From Chloroflexota bacterium (GTDB lineage: Bacteria > Chloroflexota > UBA5177 > JANWHV01), in contig JAICHN010000028.1 of assembly GCA_025924845.1 (NCBI GenBank), forward strand, positions 1 to 21,669: a stretch of DNA of 21,669 bases. Reading direction: 5' to 3'. Positions 14,359-21,669 of the stretch are shown piece by piece; within the stretch, counting starts at the first letter, position 1; every line of letters begins with the position of its first letter. The notes below the pieces were generated by a model. The model saw nothing but the letters and a program-made list of their open reading frames with translations, made no database searches and had not been told where the DNA came from. The translations under genes were made by a program, and so were the position numbers.

Positions 14359-15120
14359 GTGAAGGCGATCACGCGCTTCGAGATGCTGATGGAGTCAATG
14401 GTGGAACGTGGCTTTGCCCGGCTGCTGCGCACGCGCATGCAGCCGATTGAAATAGCCAAGAAGCTCTCCCGTGAGATGGAGGCCCAGCGGACGGTTGCCA
14501 TCAACCGCGTGCTCGTGCCCAATCACTATACGGCCGCGCTCAGTGCCGAGGACTTCGATCACTTCGCGCCAATCCAGACCACGCTCCAACGTGAGATGGC
14601 AACTTATCTCACCGACTACGCGGCGGAGCACCAGTATACCCTTCCCGGCGAGGCCGGGGTCACCCTGGTTCGCGATGAGTCGTTGCGCGCGGGCGGCTTG
14701 AAGATTACCGTACGCATGGAGGACCTGGGTGAGGAATGGTCCGCCGGCACCGCGCCCCTGGCCCCCACTCAACTGATGCCGGCGCCCGACGTGTCGCCCG
14801 TCACTCCCCCTTCGCGTCGCCAGGGCCCCCCTATGCGGGCGCGCATTGACCTTCAGGGCGCTTCGTGCTTTCTCGATCAGGATGTGGCGAGCCTCGGTCG
14901 CGGTTTGGATAACGACGTGGTGGTGGATGATACACGAGTCTCCCGGCTTCATGCCCGTCTGCAGCGCGGTGCCCGCGGTTGGGAACTTACCGACCTGGCG
15001 AGCACCAACGGCACCTTTGTCAATGGGAAGCAGATCAAGCAACACACGGTCGTCAATGGCGACACTATCTCGTTAGGTGGGCTGGAGATGAAATTCTTTC
15101 TGGATACGCCTAAACGGTGA
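14359..15120 (+). CDS. fhaA: FhaA-like protein: DUF3662 domain plus C-terminal FHA domain
   Basis: This 253-residue protein has the two-part design of actinobacterial FhaA. Residues 1-120 are the DUF3662/FhaA N-terminal domain (ITRFEMLMESMVERGFARLL, then MQPIEIAKKL). A Pro-rich linker follows (about 130-160), then a phosphothreonine-binding FHA domain (about 162-250) with Gly180-Arg181, Ser195 and His198 (RVSRLHAR) and Asn217 (STNGTFVNG). In mycobacteria FhaA binds phosphorylated membrane partners and tunes peptidoglycan synthesis. The GTG at 14359 is chosen because it is preceded by GGAG at 7 bases and because homologues begin directly with this helix; an in-frame ATG at 14290 has no ribosome site. 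It overlaps fhaB by 4 bases (GTGA), so translation is coupled. Confidence 0.93.
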   Translation: MKAITRFEMLMESMVERGFARLLRTRMQPIEIAKKLSREMEAQRTVAINRVLVPNHYTAALSAEDFDHFAPIQTTLQREMATYLTDYAAEHQYTLPGEAGVTLVRDESLRAGGLKITVRMEDLGEEWSAGTAPLAPTQLMPAPDVSPVTPPSRRQGPPMRARIDLQGASCFLDQDVASLGRGLDNDVVVDDTRVSRLHARLQRGARGWELTDLASTNGTFVNGKQIKQHTVVNGDTISLGGLEMKFFLDTPKR

Positions 15121-15575
15121 GCTTCGCCGTCGTCGTCCTCTTCTTCCGTATTGCCCTGGTCGTGCTCCTCTACCTGTTCCTGGCCCAGGTGGTGCGCATG
15201 GTGTATCGCGACTTGCGGACAGTAGCTGCCGCGCCTGGGCCGCCGTTGGCTGTGGCACCGGCGGGCCGGGGCGTCGCCCAGTTGGTGGTGTTGGCGCCGG
15301 GTAAGACCACGTTCCAGGTCGGGCAGGTGTTTCGGCTCCGCAATCCCACGCAGTTGGGGCGCGACCCGGCCAACGACATCAGCGTGGAGGATGATTTTGT
15401 TTCCGCGCAGCATCTTCGCCTGCTGAACAGTCCGTCCGGTTGGTTGGCTCAGGATCTCAATGCCACCAACGGCACGCGTCTGAACGGGACGCGCCTTAAG
15501 GGCGCCAAACCCCTAAAATCCGGTGACATCCTCGATGTTGGACGATTGAAGTTACGCTTCGTCGTGGATCGCTGA
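15117..15575 (+). CDS. fhaB: FhaB-like membrane-anchored FHA protein
   Basis: This 152-residue protein has one N-terminal membrane helix (FAVVVLFFRIALVVLLYLFL, 3-22), a short linker, and a cytoplasmic FHA domain from about 55 to 150. The domain contains Gly81-Arg82, Ser96 and His99 (VSAQHLRL) and Asn118 (ATNGTRLNG), so all the phosphothreonine-binding positions are present. In actinobacteria the matching gene (fhaB, also called fipA) links Ser/Thr kinase signalling to division and elongation machinery. The start is the GTG at 15117, which overlaps the fhaA stop. The SEDS gene begins 2 bases after its stop. The kinase whose phosphosites it would read is not encoded in this window. Confidence 0.93.
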   Translation: MSFAVVVLFFRIALVVLLYLFLAQVVRMVYRDLRTVAAAPGPPLAVAPAGRGVAQLVVLAPGKTTFQVGQVFRLRNPTQLGRDPANDISVEDDFVSAQHLRLLNSPSGWLAQDLNATNGTRLNGTRLKGAKPLKSGDILDVGRLKLRFVVDR

Positions 15576-15577
15576 CC

Positions 15578-16867
15578 GTGACGCTCGGATCCCTGATCCA
15601 GGCCCGCCGGCAGGAATACCGTCTGCTCATGTTCGTGGGTGCCGTATTGGCGATAGGCGGCTGGTTGCTGATCGTGAACTTGCCCAGCCTGGATCCCGAG
15701 CGGACGGTTCGAGAGCTTGTCCTGCTGTTTGGGCTCTACGCCCTGGCCAGCCTGTTACTCAGCGTTCGTCTGCCCACGGCCGACCAGATCCTCCTGCCGG
15801 TCGTGGCGTTGCTGACCGCGATCGGCCTTCTGTCCATTCGCCGGCTGAGCACCACCGCGCTGTATGCCACCTCCGCCGACCGCCAGATTATCTGGCTGGC
15901 GGCAGGGCTGGGCGTGCTGATCGCCACAATCATCCTGATTCCCCGGCTGGATAGTCTGAAGCGCTATAAGTACACCGCCGCCGCCGCCGGCTTTCTGCTC
16001 ATTCTCGGTACCATCCGCTTTGGAGTTGACATAACCGGAGGACCTTATCGCCGGTGGTTCGGCTTCCACGGCGTCTACTTCCAGCCGGTGGAGATGCTGA
16101 AGGTCCTGGTGGTTATCTTCTACGCGGCATATTTGGATGAGAAGCGCGAGGTACTCAGCCTGGCCGAGTTCCGGTTGGGTCGGCTCCGTCTGCCGCCGCT
16201 CCAGTACCTCGGCCCCCTCTTTCTCACCTGGCTCCTTTCGCTCCTCCTTCTTACCTTCCAGAACGATCTGGGCAGCGCGCTGCTCTTCTTCGGCATTTTT
16301 CTGGCTATGCTCTACGTGGCCAGTGAGCGGCGATCCTATCTTTGGATCGGGATCGGCGTGTTCCTGGTCGGCGTCGTGCTGGCCTTCCGCCTCTTTCCCC
16401 ACGTGCGGCAGCGAGCCGATATCTGGCTCAATCCCTGGCAGTACGCGCACGATCAGGCGTATCAGGTGGTGCAAGGCTTGATTGCCCTGGCCAATGGGGG
16501 CATTCTGGGCAGCGGGCTGGGCCAGGGTCATCCCGGTTTCGTGCCCGTGGCCAACACCGACTTCATTTTCACCAGCATCGGCGAGGAGTTCGGGATGGCC
16601 GGCGGCATGGCCGTGCTGGGCCTGTTCCTGGTCCTTGCCTTCCGCGGCCTGCGCATCGCCGCCCTGGCCCGTGACCCCTTTGAGCGGCTGATGGCGGTAG
16701 GACTCACCAGCACCCTGGCCATTCAGGCCCTGGTCATCGTGGGGGGAAACCTGCGCTTGATGCCCTTGACCGGGGTTACCCTGCCCTTTATGAGCTACGG
16801 CGGCAGTTCACTGTTGGCCAATTTCGTGATCGTCGGCTTGCTCTTACGGATCAGCGCCCATGAATGA
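15578..16867 (+). CDS. ftsW/rodA: SEDS-family peptidoglycan glycosyltransferase (FtsW/RodA/SpoVE)
   Basis: This 429-residue polytopic membrane protein, with about ten hydrophobic segments, is of the SEDS family, which polymerises lipid II into glycan strands in complex with a class B PBP. Family landmarks include GGPYRRWFGFHGVYFQPVEM after the first helices and the long outer loop NGGILGSGLGQGHPGFVPVA. That loop runs into NTDFIFTSIGEEFG, whose Asp328 corresponds to the essential SEDS aspartate. The C-terminal PLTGVTLPFMSYGGSSLLAN is the family's terminal signature. The GTG start at 15578 is 2 bases after fhaB and has no ribosome site of its own, which implies coupling. Position in an fhaA-fhaB-x-pbp block matches actinobacterial rodA, but sequence alone does not separate FtsW from RodA. 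It overlaps the PBP gene by 8 bases. Confidence 0.96.
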   Translation: MTLGSLIQARRQEYRLLMFVGAVLAIGGWLLIVNLPSLDPERTVRELVLLFGLYALASLLLSVRLPTADQILLPVVALLTAIGLLSIRRLSTTALYATSADRQIIWLAAGLGVLIATIILIPRLDSLKRYKYTAAAAGFLLILGTIRFGVDITGGPYRRWFGFHGVYFQPVEMLKVLVVIFYAAYLDEKREVLSLAEFRLGRLRLPPLQYLGPLFLTWLLSLLLLTFQNDLGSALLFFGIFLAMLYVASERRSYLWIGIGVFLVGVVLAFRLFPHVRQRADIWLNPWQYAHDQAYQVVQGLIALANGGILGSGLGQGHPGFVPVANTDFIFTSIGEEFGMAGGMAVLGLFLVLAFRGLRIAALARDPFERLMAVGLTSTLAIQALVIVGGNLRLMPLTGVTLPFMSYGGSSLLANFVIVGLLLRISAHE

Positions 16868-18311
16868 AATAGATCGATCCGCCTCCCGTCTGGCTCGGCT
16901 CGGCCTGTTCTTTGTCGCCGCCTACCTGATGCTCTCCGTATTGCTCGTCTACTGGCAGGTCGTCCGCGCCCCCAACCTGGTCAATCGCCCCGACGATCCT
17001 CGCCTCTATGCCGAGCAGCAAGCGGTCCATCGGGGCGACATCCTCGACCGGCGAAGCATCGTCCTGGCCCGGACCACCTTTCACGACGGCTCACCGGTTC
17101 GTACCCTGAGCGATCCCACGCTCAGCCTGTTGATCGGCTACCACAGCCAACAATTCGATAATTCCGGCCTGGAGGATGCTTACAACGACTACCTGAACGG
17201 GGCGGCGGCCAATCAACCGGTAGATAATACCCTGCGCCGTCTCTTGCATCAGCCGGTCCTGGGCGATGCCCTGCAACTGACCATCGATGATCGCATCCAG
17301 CAAATCGCCGCCGCGGCGTTGGGCGACGGCGCAGGCGTGGCGCTCGTGGCCGATCCGCGGAACGGCCAGATTCTTGCCATGGTCAGCAAGCCGACTTTCA
17401 ATGCCAACCGCATCGACGAACCCGGTTATTGGGACAGCCTGCAAACGGGGAACAGTCCACTGCTGAACCGGGCGATCGACGGCCGCTACCCGCCCGGCTC
17501 GACCTTCAAGACCGTCACCCTGGCCGCCGCCCTGCTCAACGGTACGGCCAAATTGAGCACCGTCTACTCGGGGCAAAACGCGGTTGGACCGCTGTTCATA
17601 CAGGGCACCATGCTTCCCACCAGCGCCAACAATCTGCCGCCCGGCGTAAACCAGGTGACGCTCGAGGATGCCTACAAGTACAGCGACAACATCGTCTTTG
17701 CCGTACTGGGTCAACAGATGGGCGCCAAGAAACTGCTGGCGGGCGCGGCCGATTTCGGGTATGGGGACAGCCTCCCCTTCGATCTACCGACCGCGGTGAG
17801 CGCCGTGACCGCCGACCCCAACACCTTTACCCAATACGATCTGGCTACGAGCGCCTTTGGCCAGGCGGACGTGCTAACCACGCCGCTTCAGTTGTTGCTG
17901 GTGGACGAGGCCATCGCCAACCGGGGCACGATCATGCGGCCCTACGTGGTGAAAAAGATCATCGCGCCCAACGGCGAGGTGTTGCGGGATACTCAGGCTA
18001 CCGTCTGGCGGCAGGCCCTCCCCCCGGCCGTGGCCGCCCAGGTGGGACAGGCGATGGTGACGGCGGTGAACGGGCCGGGTGCCTCCGGCTACCTGGCACG
18101 CCTACCAGGGGTGACCGTGGCCGGGAAAACGGGCACGGCCCAACTTGGTGGGGCCACCCAACAGCCCGACTCCTGGTTCATGGCCTACGCCCCTGCCGCC
18201 AAGCCTCGTCTAGCCGTATTGGTGCTCAAGGAGCAGGGTGGAGAGGGCAGCGCGGTGGCGGCGCCCATCGCCGCCCAGATCCTGGCCCAGGCGCTCCCGC
18301 TCTATCACTGA
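16860..18311 (+). CDS. pbpA: Class B penicillin-binding protein (transpeptidase), PbpA-like
   Basis: This 483-residue transpeptidase crosslinks peptidoglycan on the outer face of the membrane. One N-terminal membrane anchor (about 14-35) is followed by a pedestal domain beginning AVHRGDILDRRSIVLARTT and by the transpeptidase domain (about 140-480). All three active-site motifs are present: Ser214-T-F-Lys217 (PPGSTFKT), Ser275-D-Asn277 (YSDNIVF) and Lys423-T-G425 (AGKTGTAQ). The length fits the short PbpA type seen in actinobacteria. The gene starts within the last codons of the SEDS gene (8-base overlap), consistent with a dedicated SEDS-PBP pair. It is the last gene of the operon; the next gene is convergent. 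Confidence 0.96.
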   Translation: MNEIDRSASRLARLGLFFVAAYLMLSVLLVYWQVVRAPNLVNRPDDPRLYAEQQAVHRGDILDRRSIVLARTTFHDGSPVRTLSDPTLSLLIGYHSQQFDNSGLEDAYNDYLNGAAANQPVDNTLRRLLHQPVLGDALQLTIDDRIQQIAAAALGDGAGVALVADPRNGQILAMVSKPTFNANRIDEPGYWDSLQTGNSPLLNRAIDGRYPPGSTFKTVTLAAALLNGTAKLSTVYSGQNAVGPLFIQGTMLPTSANNLPPGVNQVTLEDAYKYSDNIVFAVLGQQMGAKKLLAGAADFGYGDSLPFDLPTAVSAVTADPNTFTQYDLATSAFGQADVLTTPLQLLLVDEAIANRGTIMRPYVVKKIIAPNGEVLRDTQATVWRQALPPAVAAQVGQAMVTAVNGPGASGYLARLPGVTVAGKTGTAQLGGATQQPDSWFMAYAPAAKPRLAVLVLKEQGGEGSAVAAPIAAQILAQALPLYH

Positions 18312-18446
18312 GGCGGGGCAATTATTGGCGTGGCCGGCACCTGAAGCACGGATTCTCGGAGAATCTCAGTCGCGGTTGACGCGGTTACGTGACAGTGCCT
18401 GTAAGCGCAGCAATTGAAGCTGTACACTGACCGTAGTGAAGGGCGC

Positions 18447-18472
18447 CCAGGGCTGTTGCCGCCTGGAGTTTT
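18447..18472 (+). terminator. Possible terminator of the fhaA-pbpA operon
   Basis: CCAGG (18447-18451) pairs with CCTGG (18462-18466). Inner GC/GC pairs with a small bulge extend the stem, and TTTT follows at 18469-18472. It lies 136 bases past the PBP stop. The stem is short, so the call is tentative. The remainder of 18312-18510 shows only a tight GATTCTC/GAGAATC palindrome at 18351-18365. Confidence 0.35.
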
Positions 18473-18510
18473 GTGACGCCCTCGGCAAGGAGCCCGAATG
18501 TCCCGTTAAT

Positions 18511-19650
18511 TCAGCAGGCCGGGAGCAGGTGTAACCGCGCCTTGAGGCGGAGTACGTGGAGTACGGCATCGTCCAGTCGCGACATTGGAATGTGATTCAG
18601 GGCCACCGCCTCGCCCACGGCGTCGATCGCTTCGGTGATTTCCGGCTCGTCCATGGCGTCGCCGCTGCCCAGCAGCAACATATCATCGCCCGCCCGGAGC
18701 GCCGCTTCCGCCGCCACGCTCACTCCCGGACCTTGCAGCACCGCTCGGGTCAGCAGGCTGTCAGTGATCAGCATGCCGGTAAAGCCAAGTTCGCCCCGCA
18801 CTACGTTCGTGATCATCGTAGGCGAGGCGTACGCCGTGGTGCCCGTGGGATCGAGGGCGGGAATGACCACACGGGTGATCATCATGGCCGCCACGTCCGC
18901 CGCTACCGCCGCCCGCATTGGGACCAGTGGACCGGATTCCAGTTGAGCGCGACTCGCCTTGACCACGGGCAAGGAGAGGTCGGCATTGGCGCGCACCGAG
19001 CCGAGGCCGAGAAAGTGTTTGGCCGTTGCCCCAATCCCGGCCGCCTGGTAGCCACGAATGGCCGCCGCCGCCAACTCGGCATCCAGTTGTGGACTGGGTC
19101 CGTAGCTGCGCCGGCCGATCGCGCTGTCCGGCACCGACTTCACATCCACCACCGGGGCCAAGTTGAGATTGATCCCCAGGGCGCGGAGCGCCAAACCCTC
19201 GGCCCGCGTATCGTCGTAGACGCGGGTGGACGAGCCGAACTGCCCGTAGATCGACGCCGCGGGCAGTGGGCTGAGCCCGACCCGGATGCGCGTCACCGGC
19301 CCCCCTTCCTGATCGGTGGCCACCAGCAACGGCAAGGGCGCCGACCGTTGCGCGGACGCGATCAGCGCCTTGAGGTCGGCGACGCTGCCGACATTCCGGC
19401 TAAAGAGCACAATCCCTCCCGCTTGCCAGGTACGGAGCAGGTTCGCCATGTGGCGCGTGGGCTGGGCGCCCGCCACGGCCACCATAAAGATCTGGCCCAC
19501 CTTGCCTCGTAGATCCAGTTTGCTCATCGTACAGGCGGCCAGGGCATCAGTAGGGTTCACTGCCGCCTGCGTGGTCACCGCCCGCGCCTGGGGCGTGCCC
19601 AACATCCCCAGCAACCCCACCACCCCGAGCCAGTGAACCAGTCGCCGCAC
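18511..19650 (-). CDS. Secreted GH3 (NagZ-like) glycoside hydrolase, atypical catalytic dyad
   Basis: This 379-residue protein is of glycoside hydrolase family 3. A signal peptide is evident: MRRLVHWLGVVGLLGMLG followed by an A-R-A cleavage-type end at about 24. Family motifs are ATDQEGGPVTR (111-121), GINLNLAPVVDV (159-170), GRRSYG (179-184) and AKHFLGLGS (210-218). In GFTGMLITDSLL, Asp297 is the expected nucleophile. In NagZ enzymes the loop after KHFPGHG holds DSH, whose Asp-His acts as acid/base. Here the segment reads GLGSVRANADLSLP, so the GHG and DSH are both absent. It may be a diverged hexosaminidase, a different glycosidase or a binding protein. The GTG start at 19650 has AAAGGGAG 7 bases upstream and puts the signal peptide at the N terminus. 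The longer frame to 19755 runs into the stem-loop. Confidence 0.88.
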   Translation of the reverse strand: MRRLVHWLGVVGLLGMLGTPQARAVTTQAAVNPTDALAACTMSKLDLRGKVGQIFMVAVAGAQPTRHMANLLRTWQAGGIVLFSRNVGSVADLKALIASAQRSAPLPLLVATDQEGGPVTRIRVGLSPLPAASIYGQFGSSTRVYDDTRAEGLALRALGINLNLAPVVDVKSVPDSAIGRRSYGPSPQLDAELAAAAIRGYQAAGIGATAKHFLGLGSVRANADLSLPVVKASRAQLESGPLVPMRAAVAADVAAMMITRVVIPALDPTGTTAYASPTMITNVVRGELGFTGMLITDSLLTRAVLQGPGVSVAAEAALRAGDDMLLLGSGDAMDEPEITEAIDAVGEAVALNHIPMSRLDDAVLHVLRLKARLHLLPAC

Positions 19651-19676
19651 ACCGATTCTCCCTTTATTCCGTTCAG

Positions 19677-19682
19677 AGTATA
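19677..19682 (-). promoter_or_regulatory. -10 element upstream of the GH3 gene
   Basis: TATACT on the minus strand, preceded directly by TG, lies 26 bases before the GTG start and gives a leader of about 20 nt with the ribosome site in it. No clear -35 is visible. It supports transcription of the GH3 gene independently of the upstream MMPL gene. Confidence 0.45.
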
Positions 19683-19723
19683 CAGGGGCAAAGGCCTTGT
19701 TGCAGCGCCTGTGGGGACCAGAA

Positions 19724-19776
19724 TCAAGGCACAAAGAGGGGGTTTCGCATTGCAAAACCCCCTCTTTGTGCCTTGA
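19724..19776. terminator. Perfect 22-bp stem-loop, probable terminator of the MMPL gene
   Basis: The arms 19724-19745 and 19755-19776 are exact reverse complements over 22 bases. The left arm begins TCAAGGCACAAAG and continues into GGGGG and TTT. The loop is 9 nt and can itself pair GC with GC. It lies 8 bases past the MMPL stop (19784) and upstream of the GH3 promoter, the right place to end the exporter transcript on the minus strand. The downstream T content on that strand is modest (TTCTGG), so it could instead be a dispersed intergenic repeat or an mRNA 3'-end stabiliser. Confidence 0.65.
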
Positions 19777-19783
19777 CTTTCCC

Positions 19784-21669
19784 TTAGGCGGAACGGCCTA
19801 TGTCGCGGTCGGCCCCATACCCGAAGGCTGGGTCGCCGACCGACATGCCGCCGGCCGCTCCGCGTGGACTCAGCGGCGACGGCTCAACGCGCAGGATGCG
19901 CGCCACGCCTTCCGGTAGCCACCAGTTCCAGCGTCCAAACAAGGAGAGCAGGGCCGGAACGAGCAGCATGCGGATCACGGTGGCGTCGAGCAAGATACCG
20001 ACCGCTAGCCCGGTGGCCAGGATCTTGATCTCCGTGCCGGGGCTCGAGCCCAGCGACACGAAGGCCAGGAAAAGAATGATCGCGGCGCTGGTGACCAGGC
20101 GGCCGGTACGCCCAATCCCTTCCACGATCGCCTTGGGCGTGGAGCCCGATGCGTCATACTCCTCGCGGATGCGGGTGAGAATGAACACCTCGTAGTCCAT
20201 GGAAAGACCATAGAGGAAGGCAAACACCATGACCGGGATCCAACTGGTGATCGAGCCGGTGGCGGGAATGCCCCAGATCAGACTGGAACCATGGCCATCC
20301 TGCCAGATCAGCACCAGCACACCCCAGGCCGCACCGAGCGAGACGAGATTGAGCAGCACCGCCTTCAACGGCAGCAGCAGTGAGCGGAAGGCCCGGGCGA
20401 GCAGCACGTACGACACGACCACGATCAGGGCCAGCATCAGAGGGAAGTTCCCGTAGACGGCGGAAACGAAATCCTCGTTGTAGGCGGCGTTGCCGCCGAT
20501 CCGCACGCCGGGCACGGTATGCGCGGCGGTGCGCACCCGATCGATCGCCGCTCTACCGTCCGACGTACTGCCGTCCGACTGAAGTACGACCGACAGCAGG
20601 CCGGTAGCACCGCGCCGCCAAGCCGTCCCCTCGGGCGCCACGGCGCCGCGCGTGCCTGGAATATCCTGTAGCGCCGCCAGCGCCGCCGGTATCTGGGCCT
20701 TGGGCGCCAGCACCTCGATCGTATCGAGGGGACCAGGGCCAATGCCGGAGCGCTCCAGGGCCACCAGTCCCGCGTGGGCATCGCCGCTCTTGGCCAGAGA
20801 ATCCGCCGAGGGATCGCCGACCACCAGGCGACCCAAGGGTGAGATCAAGGCCGCCAGGATCAGCAGCGCCGCGACGGTGGCGACCCAGCGTCGGCGGACG
20901 ATTAGCGCCGCCCAGCCGGTCCAGAATGCGCCGGCTTGCTCGGAACGGGTGCGGCGCGGCCAATCCAACCAGGGTCCGATCGTGGCCAGCAAGACGGGGA
21001 GCAAGGTGATCGCCACCAGCACGCTGACCAGGGGAATCAGCATGCCGCCGTAGCCGATGCTGCGCAGGAACGGCACCGGCAGCGCGATCAGGGCCAGCAG
21101 ACCTACGGCCACGGTGGTGCCGCTGAACACCACGGCGGCGCCCGAAGTCTCCATGGCGCGCTGCACCGCCGCGTCGCCGGTCAGCCCATGCAGGCGCTCC
21201 TCGCGCCAGCGCAGCACCACGAGCAGGGAGTAGTCGATAGCTACGCCCAGGCCGATCAGAGCGATCAGGAACTGCACGATGAACGAGACATCGGTGACGG
21301 TGGTCACGCCCCAGACAAGAAGAAAGGTGGTGGGGATGGCCACAATCGCCATCAGGAGCGGGATGATCCCCAGAAACGAGCCGAAGACGAAGGCGAGCAC
21401 GATCAAGGCGCCGAGTCCGCCGATCAGCGCCTCCGTGAAGACGCCGGGACCGTCACCGCCGCCCGTGCTGGTGCGCAGGAGGTCTTGCCCGGTCAGGTGG
21501 AATCCGGCGCCGGCGATCGATATCGAGCCCGTCGTAGTCTGCAAATTGCTCAGCCACGGCAACTCGCCGAAGCCGGGCGGTACGTAGCCATAGAGCAGGG
21601 CAAAGGTGGTATGGCGGTCGGCCGAGACGAAGGCGTTGTTCCCGGTACTGGCCCAGGAGACGGTACGCG
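19784..21669 (-). CDS. MMPL/RND-type membrane exporter, 5' end beyond window
   Basis: The visible C-terminal 627 residues belong to an MMPL-family (YdfJ/MmpL-like) proton-driven exporter of lipids, drugs or other hydrophobic compounds. The frame is open to the right edge: the bases at 21563-21667 encode TVSWASTGNNAFVSADRHTT and onward, so the N-terminal helix and part of the first periplasmic domain are missing. Then come five to six membrane helices with GVAIDYSLLVVLRWREE (the first Asp-Tyr proton-relay motif), a second extracellular domain (GDPSADSLAKSGDAHAGLVA), and a second helix bundle with LSMDYEVFILTRIREEYD, the second Asp-Tyr motif. The C terminus (LFGRWNWWLPEGV) is typical and ends in a short Gly/Ala-rich tail. 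The substrate is unknown. Confidence 0.95.
   Translation of the reverse strand, partial: RTVSWASTGNNAFVSADRHTTFALLYGYVPPGFGELPWLSNLQTTTGSISIAGAGFHLTGQDLLRTSTGGGDGPGVFTEALIGGLGALIVLAFVFGSFLGIIPLLMAIVAIPTTFLLVWGVTTVTDVSFIVQFLIALIGLGVAIDYSLLVVLRWREERLHGLTGDAAVQRAMETSGAAVVFSGTTVAVGLLALIALPVPFLRSIGYGGMLIPLVSVLVAITLLPVLLATIGPWLDWPRRTRSEQAGAFWTGWAALIVRRRWVATVAALLILAALISPLGRLVVGDPSADSLAKSGDAHAGLVALERSGIGPGPLDTIEVLAPKAQIPAALAALQDIPGTRGAVAPEGTAWRRGATGLLSVVLQSDGSTSDGRAAIDRVRTAAHTVPGVRIGGNAAYNEDFVSAVYGNFPLMLALIVVVSYVLLARAFRSLLLPLKAVLLNLVSLGAAWGVLVLIWQDGHGSSLIWGIPATGSITSWIPVMVFAFLYGLSMDYEVFILTRIREEYDASGSTPKAIVEGIGRTGRLVTSAAIILFLAFVSLGSSPGTEIKILATGLAVGILLDATVIRMLLVPALLSLFGRWNWWLPEGVARILRVEPSPLSPRGAAGGMSVGDPAFGYGADRDIGRSA

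Noticed and set aside
18351..18365. GATTCTC/GAGAATC palindrome as a terminator
   Set aside because: Only one base separates the arms, so the real stem is about 5 bp, and no T-run follows.

Overview
This is a GC-rich bacterial chromosomal segment with tightly packed genes, GTG and TTG starts alongside ATG, and strong GGAGG-type ribosome binding sites. Three things together suggest Chloroflexota, perhaps near Thermomicrobia or Ktedonobacteria: an fhaA-fhaB-SEDS-PBP cluster, remnants of Uma2, DUF4058 and COG3903-type ATPase genes, and the APH-like kinase subtype. The phylum is an inference from gene content. I found no rRNA, tRNA, CRISPR array, insertion sequence or prophage gene.

Layout. 1-5430: ftsZ (minus strand) follows a SIS-domain sugar-phosphate protein gene, which diverges from a PfkB sugar kinase gene. 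The kinase converges on a translationally coupled ThuA-like/Gfo-Idh-MocA pair. Together these look like carbohydrate catabolism next to a stand-alone ftsZ. 5431-6540: a decayed patch with a spacer of nearly 400 bases, an N-terminal stub of a DUF4058 gene, and a Uma2-family gene broken by a frameshift and probably lacking its start codon. 6737-10661: a large soluble PAS-GAF-PAS-GAF histidine kinase, then an aldonolactone/alditol oxidase flavoprotein. 10676-14193 (minus strand): a glycerophosphodiester phosphodiesterase, a relic of a COG3903/AfsR-like ATPase, and a probable dedA-bcp-APH-like kinase operon. 14359-18311 (plus strand): an FHA/cell-wall operon (fhaA, fhaB, FtsW/RodA, class B PBP) in which every junction overlaps or is 2 bases. 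18511-21669 (minus strand): a secreted GH3 NagZ-like protein and an MMPL exporter that runs off the right edge, separated by a perfect 22-bp stem-loop.

How the genes fit together. The clearest theme is envelope growth and division: FtsZ, a SEDS glycosyltransferase with its partner PBP, two FHA proteins that would read Ser/Thr phosphorylation, and a possible wall-recycling glycosidase. In actinobacteria the FHA-rodA-pbpA block also carries a PP2C phosphatase and PASTA-type kinases. None is in this window, so any kinase must be encoded elsewhere. Several promoters share a TATACT -10 hexamer with no good -35.

I do not see a convincing undescribed system. The best leads are the kinase-less FHA/SEDS/PBP operon, a GH3 protein lacking the usual Asp-His dyad, the SIS/PfkB/ThuA/Gfo sugar cluster, the long stem-loop, and two islands of accessory-gene decay.
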